DNA of 64,000 bases. Source: CAZOAR01 sp964577985 (lineage in GTDB: Bacteria; Gemmatimonadota; CAZMKB01; CAZNLH01). Made by a program: the position numbers and the translations under genes. Positions within the stretch are counted from its first letter, which is position 1, and each line of letters begins with the position of its first letter. The notes under the pieces were generated by a model. It saw nothing but the letters and a program-made list of their open reading frames with translations, made no database searches and was not told the DNA's origin. Shown one piece after another: positions 43,524-52,623 of the stretch. The DNA lies in NCBI GenBank assembly GCA_964577985.1, contig CAZOAR010000001.1, positions 56,291 through 120,290 of the forward strand, read 5' to 3'.

Positions 43524-44915
43524 TTGAAGACATTACATAGTTACGTACTGCGAGAGCACGCGAGCCCGCTCGCCTTCTCACTCGGCATTCTCGTCAGCAT
43601 CCTACTGATGAACCAGGTGGTATTGCTTTTCGACAAGCTTGTGGGGAAGGGCCTGCAATCGAGCGTCATCCTGGAAGTCCTCGGGCTCTGCATACCCTTC
43701 ATCTTCGCAACAACCATGCCTATGGCAGTACTCGTTTCAACCCTGTGGGCCTTCGGCAGACTCTCTTCGGACAATGAGATAGTGGCCATGAAAGCAAGCG
43801 GCGTCAGTCTACTGTCAGTCCTGAGGCCTCTTCTATTGGCTGCGTTTCTCCTCGCCCTTCTCATGACCTGGTTCAACAATTCCATTCTCCCGGAGACGAA
43901 CTTCCTGCTTCGATCTATCCTGCTCGACATCTCCTACCAGAAACCGACGATTGATATCAAGGAAGGAGTCCTGATGGATGATCTCTCCGGTTACAGCCTG
44001 CTGGTCCAGAGGATCGACAGGCTGAACTCGCGCCTTTATGACGTGACCATCTACGACTCCTCGTCGGATGGAGCTCCGAGAACAATCCTGGCTGAAGAGG
44101 GAGAGATGTCTTTCTCAGACGACAGGGAAAATCTCATCCTGAAGCTGAAGGATGGAGAAATTCACCTGGTCGACCCTGATAACATGCGAAATTATGAGAG
44201 GGTCGCGTTCAAGACTCAGACAATAGTCATCAGGAACATCGGAGGCGCATTTCAGCGCAGGGAGCACGGGACCTACCGAACAGACCGGGAGATGAGCAGT
44301 TCCATGATGATCGAGGAAGTCCACGATAACAGGGCCAGTATAGCCTCGGCCATCGAGGCAACGAACAGCAGATGGCGCTCTTCAGTCGACACGCTGTTCA
44401 CGCCCTTATTGTCACAGCGCGGGAACCACACTGTGGCGGATACGACGCAGTCCTCAGGCAGCCCGGTCGAACTGGCCCTGCAGGGAATCAGACGGAACAT
44501 CGTCATGAGCCAGAAGAAGGAGAAAGAAATCGAGGCACTTGAGAAACGAAACGACCAACTTATGGTGGAGGTTCACAAGAAGTATTCCATCCCGTTCGCA
44601 TCGATCGTATTCATACTCCTCGGAGTTCCTTTGAGACTGAAGTTCCGGACCGGAGGTGCGGGCACCGTAATCGTTCTCAGCCTTATCATATTCACCGGTT
44701 ATTACATCTTCCTCACAGGAGGTGAAAACCTCGCTGACCGTGGATTGATTCACCCCGCACTAGCCATGTGGGCGCCCAATGTCTTCTTCGGAACCATCGG
44801 CGTCGGACTTCTCTTCAGGACAACCCGAGAGGCCTCATCTTCAGCACTCAGTGTCCTGAACCCCCGGGCGTGGCTCAAGGGAAAAAAGGAGGTGACTACG
44901 TCTGAGCGTTCTTGA
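43524..44915 (+). CDS. LptF/LptG-family lipopolysaccharide export permease (first of a pair)
   Basis: 463 residues. Six membrane helices in two groups of three around a periplasmic beta-jellyroll-like domain. Signatures: VLREHASPLAFSLGILVSILLMNQVVLLFDKLVGKG, TTMPMAVLVSTLWAFGRLSSDNEIVAMKASGVSLL, then VEVHKKYSIPFASIVFILLGVPLRL. An extra coiled stretch of about 60 residues precedes the second membrane group. With LptB (not here) it would lift lipopolysaccharide from the inner membrane. The start is TTG with GGAGG 8 bases upstream. Its end overlaps the second permease gene by 14 bases. Confidence 0.9.
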   Translation: MKTLHSYVLREHASPLAFSLGILVSILLMNQVVLLFDKLVGKGLQSSVILEVLGLCIPFIFATTMPMAVLVSTLWAFGRLSSDNEIVAMKASGVSLLSVLRPLLLAAFLLALLMTWFNNSILPETNFLLRSILLDISYQKPTIDIKEGVLMDDLSGYSLLVQRIDRLNSRLYDVTIYDSSSDGAPRTILAEEGEMSFSDDRENLILKLKDGEIHLVDPDNMRNYERVAFKTQTIVIRNIGGAFQRREHGTYRTDREMSSSMMIEEVHDNRASIASAIEATNSRWRSSVDTLFTPLLSQRGNHTVADTTQSSGSPVELALQGIRRNIVMSQKKEKEIEALEKRNDQLMVEVHKKYSIPFASIVFILLGVPLRLKFRTGGAGTVIVLSLIIFTGYYIFLTGGENLADRGLIHPALAMWAPNVFFGTIGVGLLFRTTREASSSALSVLNPRAWLKGKKEVTTSERS

Positions 44916-45981
44916 TCGATATATCCTGCGCGAATTCTTCAAGATTTTTTTCTTCGCCGCAATTGGTTCGACTCTCCTCTCGATCCTGGTGAATATTATT
45001 GAGAAGATAGATACGTTCATCGACAGGGGCGCGACCGTGGCAGATGTCACACTCTACTATCTCTTCCATATGCCCTATGTTATCATTCTCACGCTCCCCG
45101 CAGCTGTACTGATCGGCACCATTTTCACTGTAGGTCAATGCAACAGATGGCATGAACTGACGGCGATGAAGGCTTCCGGCCTGAGCTTGTACAGGATACT
45201 CCTTCCCCTCTTCATAGCTGCGGGCGTAATAAGCACGGTAGTCCTGCTGGCAGGCGAGACCGTTCTCCCACACACAAACGAGAAGACGAGATCAATTTAC
45301 GATCATCAGATACTGAAGAAGGCTGACAGGAGAGAAGTGATCAGCTCTCTACGCTACCAGGGGAAAAGGGGAGTCCTTTACTCCATAGACAACTTTCGTC
45401 CTGACGAAGGACGAATGGACCAGGTCACCCTGGTCAAGGAAAGCCCGTCCGGGAAACTCGTTTATCGCGTGGACGCCAGGAGGGGAGAATGGAAGGGAGA
45501 TCACTGGCTCCTGAAAGACGGCTATCTCAGATACTTCAATGCTCAGGATGAGGAGACAACATATCGTTTCGGGGTCCTTACGTCCAGAGACCTCGAAGAA
45601 ACGCCGGAGGACTTCACACGACGTAATAAGGACCCGGAAGACATGACTTATCTCGAACTGAGCCGCTACATAGACAGTCGACGCAGAGGAGGAGGGGACA
45701 CGCTGGAAGATGAAGTATATTTGCGACTCAAACTTGCCTTCCCCTTTGCCAACCTTATTATCGTCCTCTTCGGCGCCCCACTGGCGACTATTTCAAGAAA
45801 GGGGGGAACGGCCGCTAATTTCGGTGTCAGTCTTCTTGTCTTTATTCTTTTCTGGGGTTTCATCCACATCAGCAGAGCGATAGGCGAAAGCGGTGCTGTA
45901 AGCCCGCTTCTCTCGGCCTGGATGGCGAACATCATCTTCGGACTGGCTGGTCTGGGTATCCTGATCAAGGTCCGCAAGTAG
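44902..45981 (+). CDS. LptF/LptG-family permease (second of the pair) with apparent CTG start
   Basis: 359 residues if translation begins at CTG 44902. The reading LSVLDRYILREFFKIFFFAAIGSTLLSILV matches the invariant family N terminus (M-S-x-L-D-R-Y-I). GGAGGTGA lies 6 bases upstream, exactly right. There is no in-frame ATG, GTG or TTG between the upstream stop at 44893-44895 and GTG 44989, which would lose the first helix. Further motifs: MKASGLSLYRILLPLF and RLKLAFPFANLIIVLFGAPLATISRKGG. Six helices. It overlaps lptF upstream and ends tail-to-tail over the next gene by 17 bases. Confidence 0.9.
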   Translation: MSVLDRYILREFFKIFFFAAIGSTLLSILVNIIEKIDTFIDRGATVADVTLYYLFHMPYVIILTLPAAVLIGTIFTVGQCNRWHELTAMKASGLSLYRILLPLFIAAGVISTVVLLAGETVLPHTNEKTRSIYDHQILKKADRREVISSLRYQGKRGVLYSIDNFRPDEGRMDQVTLVKESPSGKLVYRVDARRGEWKGDHWLLKDGYLRYFNAQDEETTYRFGVLTSRDLEETPEDFTRRNKDPEDMTYLELSRYIDSRRRGGGDTLEDEVYLRLKLAFPFANLIIVLFGAPLATISRKGGTAANFGVSLLVFILFWGFIHISRAIGESGAVSPLLSAWMANIIFGLAGLGILIKVRK

Positions 45982-46729
45982 ACCCGAGCGTTTCTGTTAT
46001 GAAGGAGACATAATCCGCGAGGGGCAGGAAACTTCTTCCCCTGCTGGAGAGGGATTCTGATACCTCTCCCAGCCTGCGAACGGCAGAACTCTTCTCCTCC
46101 TCACTGCCCGAGTCTCTGAACTCCGCAAGGATTTGCTCCATTCGCAGCGCGAGGCGCTCAACTGTCGCCAATTGCCGACATCCATTCCCACTCAGCACCG
46201 TGATAGCCTGTATCGCCATATGAAACAATACCTTCTGCGCTTCGGCCATTGCGTGCGGAGTCTCCTCCCAACCACAGACCTGCCCGGTCCAGAGTCGGCC
46301 GCGGCCAATGATGATCGGCGCCAGCAGGGGGAGTTCTCTGCTGTCGAGGTCCGTCAGAAACCTGTACGACAGCAATATGAGACCGTCTGCGAGGAGCAGG
46401 CTCATTCCTTCGGCGTGTTCGTGATCGTGTGAATATGCCAGGCCCTTCCTCTGCCGATCCATAAGCAGCCCGAGCGCCCTCAACGACATCGAGAGCGATT
46501 CGAGAGAGCACGCGAAGGAGACGATCCCCGTCGATTTCAGGTCGAGGGCAGCGCAGGAGGAGAGGAAAAATGCCGATGGCATATAGTCAACCCCGCCGGG
46601 AACAGGGCGGAAGAGACGGTCTAGTTGTTCTGATGCAAGCCCTGCGACGCTCGAAACATTTGTTCGAATGGTCTCGCGCGGAACGGCAAATGCAGGATAG
46701 TCGTTCAACGGGTCCGACGGATCTCCCAT
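45965..46729 (-). CDS. Isoprenyl-synthase-like protein lacking the aspartate-rich motifs
   Basis: 254 residues from ATG 46729, 1 base after the alaS stop. Mostly helical. The arrangement recalls trans-prenyl synthases: SAFFLSSCAALDL, ACSLESLSMSLRALGLLMD where the family has I-H-T-Y-S-L-I-H-D-D, EGMSLLLADGLILLSYRFL where it has the GDALL region, TGQVCGWEE for GGQ, and LPLADYVSFI at the end. Both DDxxD metal-binding motifs are missing, so it should be inactive as a prenyltransferase. It may be a non-catalytic partner, or the likeness may be coincidental. I am not sure of the family. Confidence 0.6.
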   Translation of the reverse strand: MGDPSDPLNDYPAFAVPRETIRTNVSSVAGLASEQLDRLFRPVPGGVDYMPSAFFLSSCAALDLKSTGIVSFACSLESLSMSLRALGLLMDRQRKGLAYSHDHEHAEGMSLLLADGLILLSYRFLTDLDSRELPLLAPIIIGRGRLWTGQVCGWEETPHAMAEAQKVLFHMAIQAITVLSGNGCRQLATVERLALRMEQILAEFRDSGSEEEKSSAVRRLGEVSESLSSRGRSFLPLADYVSFITETLGSTCGP

Positions 46730-46730
46730 C

Positions 46731-49352
46731 TCACCGCCCCCTGATTTCTCTAACCACTCCACCTGCTGACTCGAGAGCTTCGTCGAGTTTTTCCCAGTCT
46801 TTTCCGCCCGCCTGGGCCATTTCTGGTCTTCCGCCTCCCCTCCCGCCAACGACCCTGGCTATCCTGCCGATGATCTCTGAAGCGCTGAGGCCCTTTTCTT
46901 CTACAAGGTCTCGAGATACGGTTACCACGAGCATAGCTTTTCCCCCCAGGACGGCCCCGAGAACGCCAACACCGGAATCGAGTCGCCCCCTGAGATCGTC
47001 AGCCAGCGCCCGCAGCGATTCGACGTCACCGACCTCGACCCTTCGCACAAGAAGAGGAATGTCACCGGCCAGTTCTACATCCTCCTCTTTGATTTTCATT
47101 CCATCCCGGGCCTTCGATAGAGAAAGTTCCCTGATCTCCCTCTCGAGGACGTGAACGTCATTCTTCAACTCTTCTATCCGTCGCGCGACATTCTCCGGCG
47201 GGACCTTCAGAAGAGATGCGGCTCGGTTCATCGAAGTCCTTAGATCCGCGAAGAAACGATAGGCCTCCAGACCTACGAGTCCTTCTATCCTCCTGGTCCC
47301 CGCCGATATGCTGCTCTCCGACAGGATTACCATCATGCCTATATCTCCACTGCTCCTCACGTGGGTGCCCCCGCACAATTCTCTGCTGAATCCGTCTACA
47401 TCTACGACTCTCACACGCTCCCCGTATTTTTCACCGAAGAAGGCGAGTGCTCCCATTTTCCTGGCCGCTGGATACGACATCTCGGTGATCGATACCGGGC
47501 CGTTCGAAACAATCTTCTGCTGGACCATCGATTCTATTTCATGGAGCTCGGCGCTTGAAACGGGAGAATAGTGGGTAAAGTCGAATCTCAACCTGTCCGG
47601 TCCCACAAGAGAGCCGGCTTGCTTTATGTGGCCGCCCAGTACCTCTCTCAGCGCGTAGTGAAGAAGGTGGGTCGCGGTGTGACTTCTCCTCAGTCCACAG
47701 CGTCTCTCCTCGTCAACACAGGCACTCAGCTCATCTCCAGTCCGGAGTACACCCTCCTCGATCCGGCCGATGTGCACGATTCTGCCGACCGATACAGCCT
47801 TCGCGCAGGATACCTCTATCACCAGTCCATCCCTTTTCAGGGTGCCCGAATCGCCCATCTGTCCGCCCGATTCACCATAGAAGGGCGTGGAGGTCAGATC
47901 AATTGCCACCTGATCGCCCGCCCTGGAACTCTGCACTGCCTCTCCCTTGACCTCGATTCTCTGGACTTTCCCCTTTCCTGTCAGCGATTCATACCCCGTG
48001 AATTCCACAGGCGCAATTCCCAGGTCCTGAAGATCGATACGCCCATATGATTTCTTCTCCCCTCTCGCCTGCTCGCGCTGATGAGCCATCATCTTTTCGA
48101 AGCCCTCGACATCCAGAAGAAGACCTTGTTCCTCGGCCATCGCCGCGGTGAGGTCGAGAGGGAATCCATACGTATCGTAGAGAAGAAAAGCCTTATCTCC
48201 GGGGATCACCCGCGAGCTTCCCAGGTCGGAGATCATCTTCTCAAAGAGAATCAGCCCCTGATCCAGGGTCTGACCGAACCTTTCTTCCTCGGCCTTTATT
48301 ATCCTCTTAGCGCCTTCGGACCCTTCTGTCAGTTCCGGATAAGCGTGACCCATGATTTCCACGAGATCGCCTACGAGCCGATAAAGGAATGGGCCGTCGA
48401 TATCGATCATCCTTCCGTGCCTGGACGCTCTACGGAGGATTCTCCTCAAAACATATCCCCGCGCCTCATTAGACGGGACAATTCCATCTACAATCGCGAA
48501 GATCAGGGTTCGAACATGATCGGCAATTACTCGAAAGGAAGTCACGTTTTCCCCGGCGTATTCACGTCCCGAAATCTCTCCTATACGCCTTATCAAAGGC
48601 GCGAGAAGATCGGTATCAAAGTTGGAGGGGACTTTCTGCAGGACAGAAGCAAGCCGCTCAAGGCCCATTCCCGTATCGACAGAAGGCTCAGGCAGGGGGG
48701 CCAGCCTGCCGGAGCTTTCTCTGTCATATTGCATGAAGACAAGGTTCCACAACTCCAGATAGCGATCACATTCGCAACCCACGTCACAGTCTCGTTGTCC
48801 ACAACCAAAGTCGCTCCCCTGGTCGATCCCCATCTCCGTGCATGGACCACATGGCCCGGTATCTCCCATGCTCCAGAAATTGTCCTTCTCCCCCAGCTTG
48901 TAAATCCTGTCGCTCGGGAGACCAATCTTCTGCTTCCATATCTTCTTCGACTCATCGTCCTCTTTGTAGACGGAGACCCACAGTTTCTCTTCCGGCAGAC
49001 CGACTTCATCCAGCAGGAAACGCCAGGCATACTCGATAGCCTCCTCCTTGAAATAGTCTCCAAAGGAGAAGTTGCCAAGCATCTCGAAAAAAGTGAGGTG
49101 CCTCGCTGTCCTGCCGACAAGCTCGAGATCGTTGTGCTTCCCGCCCGCGCGTATACATTTCTGGACCGTGGCAGCGCGATTGTATTGCCTTTTATCCAGG
49201 CCCAGAAAGAGATCCTTGAACTGATTCATGCCCGCGTTCGTGAATAGAAGCGTCGGATCATCGGCCGGTATTACGGGCGAACTCGCGACGGTACGGTGCC
49301 CGCGTTCCTCGAAGTATTTCAGGAACCTGGTTCTGATCTCATCGCCGTTCAC
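46731..49352 (-). CDS. alaS: Alanyl-tRNA synthetase
   Basis: 873 residues, the usual length. Class II catalytic core at the N terminus (RTRFLKYFEERGHR, FTNAGMNQFKDLFLG, RHLTFFEMLGNFSFGDYFK), the C-A domain, then the editing domain with HTATHLLHYAL and CGGTHV, and a C-terminal DHHA1 domain (VLGAVLGGKAMLVVTVS, GGRGGGRPEMAQAGG). The start is GTG, overlapping the recX stop as GTGA, so it is translated in the recA-recX-alaS unit. Confidence 0.97.
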   Translation of the reverse strand: MNGDEIRTRFLKYFEERGHRTVASSPVIPADDPTLLFTNAGMNQFKDLFLGLDKRQYNRAATVQKCIRAGGKHNDLELVGRTARHLTFFEMLGNFSFGDYFKEEAIEYAWRFLLDEVGLPEEKLWVSVYKEDDESKKIWKQKIGLPSDRIYKLGEKDNFWSMGDTGPCGPCTEMGIDQGSDFGCGQRDCDVGCECDRYLELWNLVFMQYDRESSGRLAPLPEPSVDTGMGLERLASVLQKVPSNFDTDLLAPLIRRIGEISGREYAGENVTSFRVIADHVRTLIFAIVDGIVPSNEARGYVLRRILRRASRHGRMIDIDGPFLYRLVGDLVEIMGHAYPELTEGSEGAKRIIKAEEERFGQTLDQGLILFEKMISDLGSSRVIPGDKAFLLYDTYGFPLDLTAAMAEEQGLLLDVEGFEKMMAHQREQARGEKKSYGRIDLQDLGIAPVEFTGYESLTGKGKVQRIEVKGEAVQSSRAGDQVAIDLTSTPFYGESGGQMGDSGTLKRDGLVIEVSCAKAVSVGRIVHIGRIEEGVLRTGDELSACVDEERRCGLRRSHTATHLLHYALREVLGGHIKQAGSLVGPDRLRFDFTHYSPVSSAELHEIESMVQQKIVSNGPVSITEMSYPAARKMGALAFFGEKYGERVRVVDVDGFSRELCGGTHVRSSGDIGMMVILSESSISAGTRRIEGLVGLEAYRFFADLRTSMNRAASLLKVPPENVARRIEELKNDVHVLEREIRELSLSKARDGMKIKEEDVELAGDIPLLVRRVEVGDVESLRALADDLRGRLDSGVGVLGAVLGGKAMLVVTVSRDLVEEKGLSASEIIGRIARVVGGRGGGRPEMAQAGGKDWEKLDEALESAGGVVREIRGR

Positions 49353-49819
49353 TGGAGTGTATCCCCCTCTTCCACTATGTTTCTGATAACATCTTCACGG
49401 AAGCCTCTCCTCCTCATCAAGGCACACATCTTTGTTCTTCCGCTCCCGTGTACTCTCTCGAAAAGATCCCTCGCGAGCATCTCCTCATCTACACCCTCAT
49501 CCTCCATAACCTCTGAAATAGCCTCCGTAGCTGTCTCTTCATTCACGCCTCTTTTTCGGAGTTCGAGCGCTATTCCCTTTCGACCCATCGGCTTGTTCCT
49601 CACTTTCTCCCGGACAAAAATCTCCGCAAATCTCAAATCATCGACGAGGTTGACGCTTTTCAATCGCGACAGGACCGACTCGACGACCTCTCCAGGGAAT
49701 CTTCGTCCGAGCAACTTCCTCCTCAACTCCTCCACGGAATGCTCACGATGCGACAGGATATGTATCGCTCTCCGATAGACAATTTCCTGTATACTATTTC
49801 CCACCAGTCTCCTCATCAT
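49349..49819 (-). CDS. recX: RecA regulator RecX
   Basis: 156 residues. Three-helix repeats typical of RecX: AIHILSHREHSVEELRRKLLGRRF, SVNLVDDLRFAEIFVREKVRNKPMGRKGIALELRKRGV and KMCALMRRRGFREDVIRNIVEE. It binds and inhibits RecA filaments. It follows recA after an intrinsic terminator at 49836-49864, so it is expressed at low level by read-through, as in E. coli. Its stop overlaps the alaS start. Confidence 0.93.
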   Translation of the reverse strand: MMRRLVGNSIQEIVYRRAIHILSHREHSVEELRRKLLGRRFPGEVVESVLSRLKSVNLVDDLRFAEIFVREKVRNKPMGRKGIALELRKRGVNEETATEAISEVMEDEGVDEEMLARDLFERVHGSGRTKMCALMRRRGFREDVIRNIVEEGDTLQ

Positions 49820-49835
49820 CAGGATGAGTCATCCG

Positions 49836-49864
49836 AAAAAAAATCCTTCCTCGGACGGAAGGAT
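49836..49864 (-). terminator. Intrinsic terminator between recA and recX
   Basis: Minus-strand RNA: ATCCTTCC, loop GTCCGA, GGAAGGAT, then a run of T. The stem is a perfect 8 bp (49857-49864 with 49843-49850) followed by seven or eight T (49836-49843). It lies 56 bases past the recA stop. Confidence 0.85.
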
Positions 49865-49919
49865 ATCCATATCATGGCGAGGCCAGGTCAAAAGAGAAGA
49901 GTCTGATATCTCCGGGGAT

Positions 49920-50963
49920 TCACTGCTTCTTCGACATCGTCTGTTTCTTCTTATCCTCAGGCGGGCTTGACAGCCCCATCTTCTCCTTCAGGATAGTCTC
50001 TATCGCGCAGGTCAGGTCTGTGTTGTCCTTCAGGAATCGTTTGGCATTCTCTCTCCCCTGACCAAGTTTTTCGTCCTTATAGCTGTACCAGGAACCGCTC
50101 TTCTCGATCAGGTTCTCACTTACAGCCATATCCAGAATTGCGCCTTCGCCGGATATACCCTGGTTGAACATGATGTCAAACTCAGCCTGTCTGAAAGGCG
50201 GCGCCATCTTGTTCTTGACAATTTTCACCCTCGTCCTGTTGCCTATCGCCTTATCACCCTCGATGATCGATGAAATCCTCCGGATATCCAGTCTGAGCGA
50301 GGAATAGAACTTAAGTGCCCTCCCACCAGTCGTAGTCTCGGGGTTTCCGAACATGATCCCGATCTTCTCTCTGATCTGATTGATAAAGATGACGGAAGTC
50401 ATAGATCGATTGATAGAGCCTGTCAATTTCCTGAGTGCCTGAGACATCAAACGCGCCTGAAGGCCAACATGGGAATCCCCCATTTCACCTTCTATTTCGG
50501 CCCGTGGTACAAGTGCGGCCACAGAGTCGATGACAATCACATCGATAGAACTGCTCCGAACGAGGGTATCTGCGATCTCCAGGCCCTGCTCTCCAGTATC
50601 CGGCTGAGAGACCAGAAGATTATCCACGTCAACACCCAGTCTCCTCGCATAGTCAGCGTCAAGGGCGTGCTCAGCGTCGATAAAAGCAGCTATACCCCCC
50701 GCCTTCTGGCTGTTAGCAATGACGTGAAGGGCCAGCGTCGTCTTGCCTGATGATTCAGGGCCAAAGACCTCCGTCACTCGGCCCCTCGGAACACCACCGA
50801 TCCCGGTGGCAATGTCCAGGTTGATCGCACCGGTCGAGATCGAGTCGATATTTGTCCTGCCCGATCGATCTCCCAGTTTCATGATCGCGCCCTTGCCGTG
50901 CTGTCTCTCTATCTGGCTGAGCGCCAGATCTAACGCCTTTTCCTTCGCTTTTGCACTCTCCAT
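49920..50963 (-). CDS. recA: Recombinase RecA
   Basis: 347 residues from ATG 50963, chosen because GGAAGGTG is upstream and MESAKAKEKALDLAL is the usual family start; an earlier ATG at 50990 lacks a good site. Walker A GPESSGKTT, Walker B LVRSSSIDVIVIDSVAALVPRAE, loop L1 GEMGDSHVGLQARLMSQALRKLTG and loop L2 FINQIREKIGIMFGNPETTTGG are all present. It catalyses strand exchange and LexA cleavage. I saw no recognisable LexA box in the 140 bases upstream. Confidence 0.98.
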   Translation of the reverse strand: MESAKAKEKALDLALSQIERQHGKGAIMKLGDRSGRTNIDSISTGAINLDIATGIGGVPRGRVTEVFGPESSGKTTLALHVIANSQKAGGIAAFIDAEHALDADYARRLGVDVDNLLVSQPDTGEQGLEIADTLVRSSSIDVIVIDSVAALVPRAEIEGEMGDSHVGLQARLMSQALRKLTGSINRSMTSVIFINQIREKIGIMFGNPETTTGGRALKFYSSLRLDIRRISSIIEGDKAIGNRTRVKIVKNKMAPPFRQAEFDIMFNQGISGEGAILDMAVSENLIEKSGSWYSYKDEKLGQGRENAKRFLKDNTDLTCAIETILKEKMGLSSPPEDKKKQTMSKKQ

Positions 50964-51052
50964 TGACCACACCTTCCTGACATTCCCCATCTACTCGCAC
51001 AATTTATCAGAGGCTTCGCCACAATTCCCGGTGAGAAAACGTTAGACTGCCT

Positions 51053-51085
51053 CCAGTGGAATATGGCCTGCCAACTGTCCACTGG
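51053..51085. repeat. Inverted repeat CCAGTGGA/TCCACTGG between the TPR gene and recA
   Basis: Perfect 8-bp arms (51053-51060 and 51078-51085) separated by 17 bases, just past the TPR gene stop and about 90 bases before the recA start. It could end TPR-gene transcription or be a regulator site of recA. It does not match known LexA boxes. Confidence 0.4.
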
Positions 51086-51105
51086 TGGCCGTCTGACCGT
51101 TCATT

Positions 51106-52608
51106 CTACAAAGGCTCTGAAAACTCCGGGTCGGGTTGCTTTTCCTTGAGTTTATCCCACTCTTTCTTCGTCTTTCCGACGAAGTATTCAACGCCCAGGC
51201 CGTTGAATATCGCAGCAGCCTCTCTGAAGTGCCTGTCCGCCTCCATAAGATCCCCCGGTGAAGAGTAGTTCTTCGTCAGGAAAACCGCTGCATCAAGAAG
51301 TGTCTTGGCCCTCTCATAACGTTCATTGATCGAGACCAGGCCATCGATACCCTGGCAATAGTAGCTTCTTGCTCTATCCGTGTCACCCATCGCGTCGAAG
51401 ATCTGGCCAAACACCCGGTACGCAACCGCCTCTTCATACCTGTCTCTCAGCCTTAGAGAAAGAGAGAGAGATTTCTCACAAGCCTCGAGAGCCTTATCGA
51501 GGTTACCTGTCTTGACCAGCAACTCTGCCGACCGCCTCTCCAGTTCTCCGATCAAATCGCCCTCTGAAGCGATATCCCTGGCCAGAGAAAGGGATTCGTC
51601 ATAAAAAGCGCTCGCCGCGGCGAAGTCACCGCGATCAAAGGCAAGTTCCCCGCTGAACTCGAGCGAAAGGCACAGTTCTCTCATATAGCCTTTCTCCCTC
51701 GAGACCTCTCTCGCCATCGCGTAGTACTCCTCAGCCTCATCCCATTTCCGCTGCATCATGAAGAGATTGCCGAGAGAGATGTACTTGCGGACGATTGCAA
51801 GGAGGTCTCCCAGGCTGTTCCATAGCTCCAGACTGCGTCTGATGTACTCTTCCGCTTTCGCCCAGTCGCCCAGCATCAGGTTGACCGTCCCCATATTCCC
51901 GACGATCGAGGCCGTTAACCCGTCCTCTTTCAGCGGCTCACTGATCCGTAAAGCCCTGTTCAGCAGCTCCAGAGATTTCTGCCACTCGGATTCTACGAAA
52001 TGCAACTGTGCAAGGAGATTGATGACCTTAGCCAGCTCGTACGATCGTTCCGTCTGATCCAGATGGTTGAGGCAATCCTCATAGTATCGCCTGGCAGAAC
52101 CGAGATCGCCCTGGTGGAGCGAGACACTTCCGAGAGTAAGGAGGATTTCCTGCATTTTCCTCCGCTTGTCATTTCCTTCGAGCTTCCCGAGGACTTCCCG
52201 GCACTCGAATTCAGCCTCGTCGTACGATCCGATCTGGAGGTTTATCATGGCCGAAATCATCCTCACTTCTTCAAGCTCCTTGTCGATCGCGTCCAGCTCG
52301 GTAGCGAGATAGAACTTCATCTCTTCTACCATTTTCAAGGCCTGGCTGTATTCACCTTTTGCGCAAAGACACTCGACAATCGCTCTCCGAAGTCCGGCAT
52401 GCTCGACTACGCCACTCTTTTCACTGGCACCCTCAAGGACCTTCCTATAACAGTTGATGGCCTCGTCGTGCTTGTTTTCTTTCCTGAACTTGCGGGCGAG
52501 ATCAACCAACCTGTCTTCCGGGTCTCCGTCCCATGATGGTGCTCTCGCCTTCTGCCTCCCTGCATTCCGTTCATCAGGTGCTTTTAGAGTCTTCCTTCTG
52601 GTCGCCAT
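51106..52608 (-). CDS. Tetratricopeptide-repeat protein
   Basis: 500 residues with no signal peptide, so cytoplasmic. About nine or ten TPR units spaced 35-40 residues apart, for example DEAINCYRKVLEGA, GDLGSARRYYEDCLNHL, SEWQKSLELLNRALRIS, GDWAKAEEYIRRSLELW, RKWDEAEEYYAMAREVS, GDFAAASAFYDESLSLA and GNLDKALEACEKSLSLS. It is all-repeat with a charged N-terminal tail and no effector domain. Such proteins act as scaffolds, often with Ser/Thr kinases or regulators. AGGAGAAGGCG precedes the ATG. It lies 15 bases after a small exported-protein gene and presumably shares its transcript. Confidence 0.85.
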   Translation of the reverse strand: MATRRKTLKAPDERNAGRQKARAPSWDGDPEDRLVDLARKFRKENKHDEAINCYRKVLEGASEKSGVVEHAGLRRAIVECLCAKGEYSQALKMVEEMKFYLATELDAIDKELEEVRMISAMINLQIGSYDEAEFECREVLGKLEGNDKRRKMQEILLTLGSVSLHQGDLGSARRYYEDCLNHLDQTERSYELAKVINLLAQLHFVESEWQKSLELLNRALRISEPLKEDGLTASIVGNMGTVNLMLGDWAKAEEYIRRSLELWNSLGDLLAIVRKYISLGNLFMMQRKWDEAEEYYAMAREVSREKGYMRELCLSLEFSGELAFDRGDFAAASAFYDESLSLARDIASEGDLIGELERRSAELLVKTGNLDKALEACEKSLSLSLRLRDRYEEAVAYRVFGQIFDAMGDTDRARSYYCQGIDGLVSINERYERAKTLLDAAVFLTKNYSSPGDLMEADRHFREAAAIFNGLGVEYFVGKTKKEWDKLKEKQPDPEFSEPL

Positions 52609-52623
52609 CGCCTTCTCCTCCCC

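Noticed and set aside
50991..51105. LexA box upstream of recA
   Set aside because: No CTGT-N8-ACAG or GAAC-N4-GTTC was found; the inverted repeat at 51053-51085 does not fit either.
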